Assembly (NCBI GenBank): GCA_025456345.1
Contig: JALOKU010000004.1
Coordinates: forward strand, 57,100-121,099
DNA from: Vicinamibacterales bacterium
Lineage (GTDB): Bacteria > Acidobacteriota > Vicinamibacteria > Vicinamibacterales > JAKQTR01
Direction of reading: 5' to 3'
DNA length: 64,000 bases
Below are positions 47,296-54,063 of this stretch, piece by piece. The position numbers and the translations under genes are program-made. How positions within the stretch are numbered: position 1 is the first letter of the stretch; the number at the start of each line of letters is the position of its first letter. Under the pieces are notes generated by a model that made no database searches, had not been told where the DNA came from, and saw only the letters and a program-made list of their open reading frames with translations.

Positions 47296-48065
47296 GCGGC
47301 GGCTGCGCGGTCAGGTTCCTCGGCACCGGCACGTCCCACGGCGTGCCGATGATCGGCTGCCGTTGCGCGACGTGCCGCTCGTCGGATCCGCGCGACCGCC
47401 GGAGCCGCCCGTCAATCCTGTTCGAAATGGGCAGCGGCGTCCGGGTGCTGGTCGACACCACCCCGGACCTCCGCTCCCAGGCCCTCGCGTACGGCCTCGA
47501 TCGCGTCGATGCGATCCTCGTCACCCATTGCCATGCCGACCACGTGATGGGGCTCGACGACGTGCGCCGCTTCAATGTGCTGCAGCAGGCGTCGATTCCC
47601 TGCTATGGCGATCCCCGCACGCTGCAGGAGTTGCGCCGCACGTTCGCGTACATCTTCGACGGCGCTGACGAGGGCGGCGGGATCCCGCGGCTTCACCTCT
47701 GTCCGGTCGGCGGGCCGTTCTCGATCGGCGGCGAGACCTTCACCCCGGTGCCGGTGTGGCACGGGCAGCGCGGGATCCTCGGGTTTCGCGTGCGCGATTT
47801 CGCCTACCTGACAGACTGCAGCGGCATCCCGGACGCCTCCTGGCCGCTGCTCGCGGGCATCGACACGCTCGTGGTCGATGCGTTGCGGCACCGGCCGCAT
47901 CCGACTCACTTCACCGTGGAGCAGGCCCTCGCCGTATCCTCGCGCCTCGGCCCGCGGCGGACCTGGCTCACCCACATCTGCCACGACCTGCCCCACGACG
48001 CGACAAACGCGGCGCTGCCCGCCGGGGTGGCACTGGCGTATGACGGGTTGAGGATTGACATCTGA
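47292..48065 (+). CDS. MBL-fold hydrolase (PhnP/YycJ-like)
   Basis: 257 residues. Metallo-beta-lactamase fold with the RFLGTGTSHGVPMIGC start typical of the PhnP-like phosphodiesterase group, a CRCATC cysteine pair, the metal-binding THCHADHVMGLDD, LTDCSGIP and the later LTHICHDLP histidine. The GTG start overlaps the DUF1844 stop by four bases. Relatives cleave cyclic phosphates or act on nucleic acids; the substrate here cannot be told. The TGA stop lies in the beginning of repeat copy D. Confidence 0.85.
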   Translation: MSGGCAVRFLGTGTSHGVPMIGCRCATCRSSDPRDRRSRPSILFEMGSGVRVLVDTTPDLRSQALAYGLDRVDAILVTHCHADHVMGLDDVRRFNVLQQASIPCYGDPRTLQELRRTFAYIFDGADEGGGIPRLHLCPVGGPFSIGGETFTPVPVWHGQRGILGFRVRDFAYLTDCSGIPDASWPLLAGIDTLVVDALRHRPHPTHFTVEQALAVSSRLGPRRTWLTHICHDLPHDATNAALPAGVALAYDGLRIDI

Positions 48066-48188
48066 CAGAAGTAAGAAGCAAGAATCCAGAAGCAAGAAGG
48101 AAGGCCTGCTCCACTGTATCCGTGGGTTCGCGGTGATTTCTTCTGGATTCTGACAGTCGTCAGTAGGCCCTTCTGGCTTCTTGCTTCT
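48062..48188 (+). repeat. AAGAAGC imperfect palindrome, copy D
   Basis: Between the MBL hydrolase and ribF. A 36-base left-arm segment (48073-48108) and a 23-base right-arm segment (48166-48188) are identical to copy B. Inner TTCTGGATTCTGACAGTCG matches the TTCTGGCTTCTGACATTCG of copy B with few changes. The element's 5' end TCTGACAGAAG contains the TGA of the MBL gene. Followed by an extra stretch CAGGCGTTCGTTCCCGAATC, whose first part is also next to copy C. Confidence 0.85.
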
Positions 48189-48227
48189 TCCAGGCGTTCG
48201 TTCCCGAATCCCGAGTCCCGAGTCAGA

Positions 48228-48233
48228 TATCAT
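48228..48233 (+). promoter_or_regulatory. Candidate -10 box of ribF, leaderless position
   Basis: TATCAT ends six bases before the ribF GTG, the same geometry as TATAAT at rsmE, so transcription could begin at the start codon. No ribosome-binding site is seen before the GTG. Confidence 0.35.
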
Positions 48234-48239
48234 TGCCCC

Positions 48240-49178
48240 GTGGACCTCATCCGCTACCCGGACGATGCGCGACCGGCCAGCTGGAAGACGCCCGTGCTCG
48301 CGCTCGGGAACTTCGACGGCCTGCATCGCGGGCACATGAAGATCATCGAGCGGGTGCGGCGCACGGCCGAGGAGCGGGGCGCGACGCCGGTGGTCCTGAC
48401 GTTCGATCCCCATCCGACGCGGGTCGTGCGGCCCGACAGGGCGCTGCGCGTCCTGATGAGCGAAGCCCAGAAAGTCGAGGTGCTGGCCTCCGCAGGCGTG
48501 CGCGGCGTGGCGATTGTCCGGTTCACCGCCGAGATGTCGCGCTGGGAGCCGGAGCGGTTCGTCCGCCTCGTCCTGGTGGAATGGCTTGGCGTCTCGGAGG
48601 TGTGGGTTGGCGGGAACTTCCTGTTCGGCCGCGACCGGTCGGGCACGTTCGCCGTGCTTCGGAGCCTGGGCGAACGGCACGGGTTCAGGGCCGACAAGAT
48701 CGACCCTGTCTCTGTCCGCGATGACGTCGTCTCGAGCACGCGGATCCGGCGCCTCCTGGCCGGCGGCAGCGTCGACGAGGCTGGCGTGCTGCTGGGCCGC
48801 CACTTCTACATCGACGGAGAGGTGGTGGCGGGGGACGCGCGGGGCCGCGCCCTCGGGTTCCCGACGGCGAACCTCAGGACCGGCAACGAGATGGTGCCGG
48901 CCAACGGCGTCTACGCGACCATTGCGAGGACGGCGGACGGGTTTCAGCCCGCCGTGACGAACATCGGGGTGCGGCCGACATTCGACGGCGGGGGAGCGGC
49001 CAGCATCGAAACGCACCTCCTGCGGGGAGGGCGGGACCTTTACGGCGCTCACTTACGTCTCTACTTCGTGCAGCGGCTTCGCGACGAGCAGGCCTTCGTG
49101 TCGGCCGACGCCCTGAAGGCCCGGATCGATGAGGATTGCCGCGAGGCCAGGGCGCTGTTCGGGCAGCTTTCGGTTTAG
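48240..49178 (+). CDS. ribF: Bifunctional riboflavin kinase/FMN adenylyltransferase
   Basis: 312 residues, normal for RibF, which turns riboflavin into FMN and FAD. The N-terminal nucleotidyltransferase has LALGNFDGLHRGHMKII and VVLTFDPHPTRVV, then SSTRIRRLLAGG; the flavokinase domain has GRALGFPTANL, VPANGVYAT, NIGVRPTF and IETHLL. The start GTG at 48240 sits right after repeat copy D and a TATCAT box. FAD from this enzyme would be used by the ETF proteins elsewhere in the window. Confidence 0.95.
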   Translation: MDLIRYPDDARPASWKTPVLALGNFDGLHRGHMKIIERVRRTAEERGATPVVLTFDPHPTRVVRPDRALRVLMSEAQKVEVLASAGVRGVAIVRFTAEMSRWEPERFVRLVLVEWLGVSEVWVGGNFLFGRDRSGTFAVLRSLGERHGFRADKIDPVSVRDDVVSSTRIRRLLAGGSVDEAGVLLGRHFYIDGEVVAGDARGRALGFPTANLRTGNEMVPANGVYATIARTADGFQPAVTNIGVRPTFDGGGAASIETHLLRGGRDLYGAHLRLYFVQRLRDEQAFVSADALKARIDEDCREARALFGQLSV

Positions 49179-49191
49179 AATCAGATCCTGC

Positions 49192-49497
49192 ATGACTGAG
49201 ACCGCCGAGACGACCGGCCCCGTGGCCTTCGCCGCCCGCTTCCCGCCCGAAGTGCGGTATGCCGTTACCGCGGGAGAGCTGGCCGCCAGGCTCGCCGCGG
49301 CGTGCGGGTGCGCGCCTGAGGCCGCCGAGCAGCTCCGTGGCGCCGTCAACGGGGCGTTCGGAGAAGCCATCGCGTCGGCGACCGCCGGCGGGCAGCTCAT
49401 CGACGTCACGCTGCGGACCGACAATGGCGCGTTTGAGGCCGACGTCGCCTGCGGCGGCCGGACCCTCCTGCACTGCTCGGAAACCCGATCGGCCTGA
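49192..49497 (+). CDS. Small protein, distantly RsbW/HATPase-like
   Basis: 101 residues from the ATG at 49192, 13 bases after ribF; not recognised with confidence. The pattern PPEVRYAVTAGELAARLAAACG, then LRGAVNGAFGEAIASATAGG, then LIDVTLRTDNGAFEADVACGG, recalls the N-box helix and beta hairpin of RsbW/SpoIIAB anti-sigma ATPases, but the usual Glu-Asn metal-binding pair (ExxxNAxxH) is AFGEAIASA, with the Asn lost. It might be a degenerate ATPase or an unrelated small fold. It lies 24 bases before cysS in the same direction. Confidence 0.6.
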   Translation: MTETAETTGPVAFAARFPPEVRYAVTAGELAARLAAACGCAPEAAEQLRGAVNGAFGEAIASATAGGQLIDVTLRTDNGAFEADVACGGRTLLHCSETRSA

Positions 49498-49521
49498 CGC
49501 CACCACGACGGCACCTGAACC

Positions 49522-50949
49522 ATGATGCGCCTGTACAACACCCTGTCGCGTCGGGAGGAGGACTTCGCGCCGCTTCGCGACAACACCGTCCGCATGTACA
49601 CCTGCGGCCTCACGGTCTACAACCGCGGCCACATCGGCAACTTCCGGACCTTCGTCTGCCTCGACGTGCTGCGCCGCGCGCTGAAGTACCAGTGCGGGTA
49701 CGCCGTGCGGCAGGTCATGAACTTCACCGACGTCGACGACCGGACGATCGCCGGCGCCCAGAAGGCCGGCCTGCCGCTGCGCGAGTACACGGACCAGTTC
49801 ATCGAGGCGTTTCGCGAGGACGCCCGGACGCTCGGGCTCGAGCAGGCCGAGGAATCCCCGCGGGCCACCGACGAAGCCAATCTGCGCGCGATGACCGACG
49901 TCATCACCGCGCTCGAGCGCAACGGGCACACCTACCGCAGCGACGGGTCGATTTACTTCAAGATCTCGACGTTCGAGGGATACGGCAAGCTGGCGAAGCT
50001 GGATCACGCCGGCATCCAGCCGGGCGCGCGGATCGACTCTGATTCGTACGCCAAGGACGACGCACGCGATTTCGTGCTGTGGAAGGCGACGCGTCCCGAC
50101 GAGCCGACCTGGGACTACGGCCAGGGCCCCGGGCGGCCGGGGTGGCACCTCGAGTGCTCCGCCATGGCGCTGCGGCTGCTCGGCGAGCCGCCCATCGACC
50201 TGCACGCCGGCGGGGTGGACCTGATCTTCCCGCACCACGAAAACGAGATCGCCCAGAGCGAGGGCGCCACCAGGCAGCTGTTTTCGCGGTTCTGGGTGCA
50301 CGTCGAGCACCTGCTGATCGACGAAGAGAAGATGTCGAAGTCGCTGGGCAACGTGTTCACCGTGCCCGACCTGGTCACGCAGGGCTTCCGCCCCTCGGCG
50401 CTGCGCTATCTGTGCATCTCGACCCACTACCGCAAGCAGCTGAAGTTCTCGTGGGCGAGCCTGCAGCAGGCCGAGGAGGCCGTTCAGCGGCTCGTGGATT
50501 TCCTCGCGCGCCTCGAGAGCATCCGCGCCGCCGCCGCGCATCCCGACACCCAGGCGCGTGTCGTGAAGGCCCGGGAAGAGTTTGGAGCCACGCTGGAGCA
50601 GGACCTCAACACCGCCGGCGCGCTGGGCATCGTGTTCGACCTGGTCCGGGCGCTCAACACCGCGATTGACGGGGGCGACGTCGGGCTGCCGGATGTGGCG
50701 GTCATCCGCTCGGCGTTCGAGGACATCGACCGCGTCCTTGGCGTGCTGGCACTCAGGCGGAGCGAGGACGAGGCGGCCGCGATCCCCGCTGGAGAAGTCG
50801 AGCGGCTGATTGGCGAGCGCAAGGCCGCCCGCAGCAGGCGCGACTTTGCCGAGGCCGATCGGATCAGGCAGGACCTCGCCGATCGCGGCATCGTCCTGGA
50901 GGATTCCGCGGCCGGGACGCGGTGGAAGGTCGTGGGGAAGGCGCAGTAG
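49522..50949 (+). CDS. cysS: Cysteinyl-tRNA synthetase
   Basis: 475 residues, class I. HIGH-like motif NRGHIGNFRTF, zinc ligands in YTCGLTVY, HLECSAMA and FPHHENEIAQSE, and an intact KMSKSLGN loop. The start could be the ATG at 49522 or the next ATG at 49525. It ends before a CTAG-rich repeat and is followed convergently by a saccharopine-dehydrogenase-like gene. tRNA-Cys itself is encoded 2 kb downstream. Confidence 0.96.
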   Translation: MMRLYNTLSRREEDFAPLRDNTVRMYTCGLTVYNRGHIGNFRTFVCLDVLRRALKYQCGYAVRQVMNFTDVDDRTIAGAQKAGLPLREYTDQFIEAFREDARTLGLEQAEESPRATDEANLRAMTDVITALERNGHTYRSDGSIYFKISTFEGYGKLAKLDHAGIQPGARIDSDSYAKDDARDFVLWKATRPDEPTWDYGQGPGRPGWHLECSAMALRLLGEPPIDLHAGGVDLIFPHHENEIAQSEGATRQLFSRFWVHVEHLLIDEEKMSKSLGNVFTVPDLVTQGFRPSALRYLCISTHYRKQLKFSWASLQQAEEAVQRLVDFLARLESIRAAAAHPDTQARVVKAREEFGATLEQDLNTAGALGIVFDLVRALNTAIDGGDVGLPDVAVIRSAFEDIDRVLGVLALRRSEDEAAAIPAGEVERLIGERKAARSRRDFAEADRIRQDLADRGIVLEDSAAGTRWKVVGKAQ

Positions 50950-50954
50950 AGTCA

Positions 50955-51073
50955 GGGGCTGGGGACTAGGCGCTTGGCGCTAGTCAGTGCCGGCCGTACG
51001 TGCTTGCAGGCCACTCACGCGGCGAGAGCCGCGTCAGACTAGTCCCTCGCGCCCAGCCCCTAGCGCCTAGCCC
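50955..51073. repeat. CTAG-rich inverted repeat between cysS and SDH
   Basis: Left arm GGGGCTGGGGACTAGGCGC and right arm CGCGCCCAGCCCCTAGCGCC are near-complements, with matching inner CTAGTC (50980-50985) and GACTAG (51037-51042). The same motif occurs at 21798-21824 beside repeat copy A. The right arm includes the TAG stop of the saccharopine-dehydrogenase-like gene. Confidence 0.75.
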
Positions 51074-52305
51074 AGCGTCTCCACCGTCTCGAGAATCCTG
51101 ATCTTCCGCTGCTCGAGTTCCTTGATGAAGTAGTCGTAGTTCGCGCCGTAGATGCAGTCTTCGGGCGCGACGATGCCCCTGTCGGTGACCAGGCCTTTGC
51201 CCACCATCAGGGCGCCGATCGCGGCGCTGTAACCCGTGACCCGGCCCATCGACGACACACTGTTCGCCGTGTCCGCTTCGTCCCAGAGATGGTAGGAGAT
51301 GCGGGTCCGCTTGCCGTCCTTCATCCCCTCCACCGTGTTGTACATCACGCACACGTCCGTCTCGCCGGGCTGGGCGCGGAGGCGCGGCTCGATCCGCGCG
51401 AGGAGGACCTCGCGCGGGACGACTTTGACGCCGCCCACGTCGACCTGGTCAAGGTCGAGCATGCCGCACTCCTTGAGGGTTTGCACGCCGTCCCAGTGGC
51501 CGGGCCACCTGACGGTCTTCTCCGCGAACTCCTTGAGCTGCGGGCGCGTGAAGATGAAGCTGGGCATGCCGGGCGTGATCGCGCATTCCAGCGCTTCGGC
51601 CTTGCCGAGCTTGTCGAAGACGAACTGCTCGCGCCCCGTCGACGCGTCCACTTCGACGATCTTGCCGTCCCGGAGGATGCACACCTTGATGACGTACTCG
51701 CGCAGCACGTGCGAGAACGCCCACGTGATCATGTAGCGGAGGGGGTGGCGCGCGGCGGCTTCCTTCACCGGGATGCCGCCGACGCGGGCGACGCACGACT
51801 CGGCCACGTCGAGCTTGCGGATGCCCTCGCCGCACGTCACGTTGCTCATGCCGGGCGCGAAGCCGATGCCGTCCATGAAGGTGACGTGGTTCTTGAGGGC
51901 GGTCTCGTGAATCCAGTCGCCATATTCGTTCAGCGACATGCCGGCCGGCAGCGCCAGTCCTTCGATTTCGTACGCGTCGGGGCGGCGGTGGTACTCCTCG
52001 AGGATGTCGACGAAGTTGAACCCGCATCGCACGGCCGCATCGACAACCAGGTAGCTCGTGCGGCGGTCGGGGAGCGTGTTGATGCCCACGTCGTACTGCT
52101 TCATGAGGGCCGTCAGTTCGTCCTTGCGGCCGACATCAACCTGGTGGGTGACCACCTTGGGGCTCTTCAGCCACGCCTTGGCGTTCTCGAGCGCCCCGTG
52201 GCTGCGATCCGCGAGGCCGACGGCCGTCACGGCATCGTCCCGCAGCAGATCGAACGCGACCGTTGAACCCATCTTTCCGCCGCCGCCGAACACCAGCACC
52301 TTCAT
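51067..52305 (-). CDS. Saccharopine dehydrogenase family protein
   Basis: 412 residues from the ATG at 52305, which has GGGAG six bases upstream; the track's extra 47 N-terminal residues are upstream sequence. The N-terminal Rossmann motif is VLVFGGGGKMGSTVAFDLL, with CGFNFVDILEEYHR, DGIGFAPGMSNV and the C-terminal GVKVVPREVLLARIE blocks of the Sacchrp_dh family. Members oxidise saccharopine or make carboxynorspermidine-type adducts from lysine or polyamines; here the substrate is unclear. A TATAAT lies on the minus strand at about 52423-52428, 118 bases upstream. Divergent from yraN. Confidence 0.85.
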   Translation of the reverse strand: MKVLVFGGGGKMGSTVAFDLLRDDAVTAVGLADRSHGALENAKAWLKSPKVVTHQVDVGRKDELTALMKQYDVGINTLPDRRTSYLVVDAAVRCGFNFVDILEEYHRRPDAYEIEGLALPAGMSLNEYGDWIHETALKNHVTFMDGIGFAPGMSNVTCGEGIRKLDVAESCVARVGGIPVKEAAARHPLRYMITWAFSHVLREYVIKVCILRDGKIVEVDASTGREQFVFDKLGKAEALECAITPGMPSFIFTRPQLKEFAEKTVRWPGHWDGVQTLKECGMLDLDQVDVGGVKVVPREVLLARIEPRLRAQPGETDVCVMYNTVEGMKDGKRTRISYHLWDEADTANSVSSMGRVTGYSAAIGALMVGKGLVTDRGIVAPEDCIYGANYDYFIKELEQRKIRILETVETLG

Positions 52306-52476
52306 TCGAAGCTCCCTGGCCCGCGCATCGGCGCGGAATGACTGCGTCTCTCCAGTGATAAATGGGGATGACTGACCGGGGTCGGGCCGCCACACCTGGG
52401 CGGCTGTCAGGCAAACGCCACCATTATAGCCGAGGGCGGCGGGCACGCCGGATCGCGTCTTGCACCCTCCGCAGCC

Positions 52477-52848
52477 ATGGGTTCACACGCCACCGTCGCC
52501 CTCGGGATTTCCGGGGAAAACCTCGCGTGCCACGAGCTGACGCGGCAGGGGTACGCAATTCTCGCCACGCGCTACCGCACGCGCGTTGGAGAAATTGACA
52601 TCATCGCCAGGGACGGCGAGACGCTGGTGTTCGTGGAGGTGAAGACCAGGAGCACCGACGACTTCGGCGTCCCCGCCGAGGCGGTCACGTGGCGGAAGCA
52701 GCGCCGGATTGTGACGATGGCGAAGTGGTACCTCAGCGAGAAGCGGCTGCACGGGTGCCTCTGCCGCTTCGACGTGGTGACGGTGCTGTGCCGGCCCGGT
52801 CTGGTGCCTGTGGTCGAGGTGGTGAAGAACGCGTTCACGGCCTCCTGA
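52477..52848 (+). CDS. yraN: YraN/UPF0102 family endonuclease-like protein
   Basis: 123 residues with the restriction-endonuclease-like fold of UPF0102: GISGENLACHELTRQGYAIL, the D-ExK catalytic set in GEIDIIARDGETLVFVEVKTR and VTWRKQRRIVTMAKWYL. The family's role is not settled; relatives are thought to be Holliday-junction or DNA-repair related. It stands before two tRNA genes. The start ATG at 52477 has no strong ribosome-binding site. Confidence 0.9.
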   Translation: MGSHATVALGISGENLACHELTRQGYAILATRYRTRVGEIDIIARDGETLVFVEVKTRSTDDFGVPAEAVTWRKQRRIVTMAKWYLSEKRLHGCLCRFDVVTVLCRPGLVPVVEVVKNAFTAS

Positions 52849-52914
52849 GAGGACGCGTCCGGTTGTCTTGAGTCTCCGCGCGAGGCTGTGCTAACGTAGG
52901 AGAACGGTTGGCGA

Positions 52915-52989
52915 GCGGGAATAACTCAGTGGTAGAGTGCGACCTTGCCAAGGTCGAAGTCGCGGGTTCGAATCCCGTTTCCCGCTCCA
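52915..52989 (+). tRNA. tRNA-Gly (GCC)
   Basis: A complete cloverleaf: acceptor GCGGGAA / TTCCCGC, D stem ACTC/GAGT, anticodon stem CGACC/GGTCG with loop TTGCCAA giving anticodon GCC, and T arm GCGGG-TTCGAAT-CCCGT. The discriminator T is followed by an encoded CCA. Located 66 bases after yraN. Confidence 0.97.
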
Positions 52990-53035
52990 CTTTCTCCCTT
53001 CCAGCGACGCGCAGTGTGATGGTGCTTCCCGACAG

Positions 53036-53109
<74 letters not shown>

Positions 53110-53446
53110 ATTCCACTTTGAACCCTGAGCGAAGGAACGTGCCGGCCTGCCCCGGCTCCTCGGGCACCAGACTGCGGTGCAGCGAGTAACCTCCAGTCCT
53201 GCAATAGCTTGCGGCTTCCTGGCAACGGCGCGGCCGCCGATGATATACTCAGGTTATCGATTAATACCTCATCGTACTGTCCAGCGTTGTGACGCCGGGT
53301 AACGCCTGCGTCCATCCCGCGTGGCATCCCCCTGACAATCCGGTCTGAACGACCCTGGACGGGCGGGCGCCTGTTCCCTGAGAACAGACGGATTGCGCGG
53401 GCCCGCACGCGACAGGCGATGTTCGCATGGAGGTCGAACACGTCGA
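53110..53446. other. Non-coding stretch between tRNA-Cys and 3D protein
   Basis: About 340 bases without a credible gene. It holds a locally AT-rich section with TATACT (53244-53249) and GGTTATCGATTAATACC, a plausible promoter of the 3D-domain gene about 200 bases upstream of its start. A perfect hairpin CTGTTC-CCTGA-GAACAG lies at 53371-53387. No known riboswitch pattern was recognised. Confidence 0.4.
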
Positions 53447-53845
53447 ATGCGACTCTACCAACCGGCCCAATTCGTCGCCTTGCTGGCGTGCAGCGTGTTC
53501 GCCAGCACCATCGTGCTCACGAGCGCGCCAGGCGGACGAGACATCGCACTGCCTGCGGTCGACCCCGCGAAGCGCTTCACGGCTGAAGTGACGGCCTATT
53601 CGTCATCGCCCGACGAGACCTGGGGCGATCCGTTCATCACCGCCAGCGGCCGGGAGGTCTTCGACGGCCTGGTTGCCTGCCCCCGCAGGTTCCCGTTCGG
53701 CACGCGATTCCGGATCGGTCCGCGCATCTACGCCTGCTGGGATCGCCTGCACGAGCGGTACGACCACCGGTTCGACATCTGGAAGCCCTCCAAGCAGGAG
53801 GCGCTGCAGTTCGGCAGACGGATGCTCGTCATCGAGGCGCTATGA
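53447..53845 (+). CDS. 3D domain (RlpA-like DPBB) membrane protein
   Basis: 132 residues from the ATG at 53447: an N-terminal membrane anchor (FVALLACSVFASTIVLTS) followed by a 3D/RlpA-like double-psi beta-barrel. The pattern FTAEVTAYSSSPDETWG, FITASGREVFDGLVAC, FPFGTRFRIG and FDIWKPSKQEALQFGRR matches the 3D domain, with the three Asp in WDRLHERYDHRFDIW. Members bind or cut peptidoglycan-type glycans (MltA and RlpA relatives). The track's 150-residue ORF starts further upstream. A long leader precedes it and nothing follows until the convergent EAL gene. Confidence 0.72.
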   Translation: MRLYQPAQFVALLACSVFASTIVLTSAPGGRDIALPAVDPAKRFTAEVTAYSSSPDETWGDPFITASGREVFDGLVACPRRFPFGTRFRIGPRIYACWDRLHERYDHRFDIWKPSKQEALQFGRRMLVIEAL

Positions 53846-54063
53846 GGCTGCGTCGCCGGCTACCTCGCGCTGAGCGATCGGTGGGCTGGCCAGTGCGGGG
53901 GGCCGCAGGCTCGTCGGGCAGCCTGGGCGGCCCGCCTGTGACGCATTCGATACACAATCTTCAGGAGGCGCTTGACATCCGGTCTGCGCGGGCCGAGGAT
54001 GGGCGTGTTCGCGTCACCCCACACAACTGAAGCGGTTTCAGGGTCTGGAAGATGAGGCCGGCC

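Noticed and set aside
53842-54030. 62-residue ORF overlapping the 3D gene stop
   Set aside because: No recognisable sequence, no good ribosome-binding site, and composition like intergenic DNA; the 218 bases before the EAL gene look non-coding.
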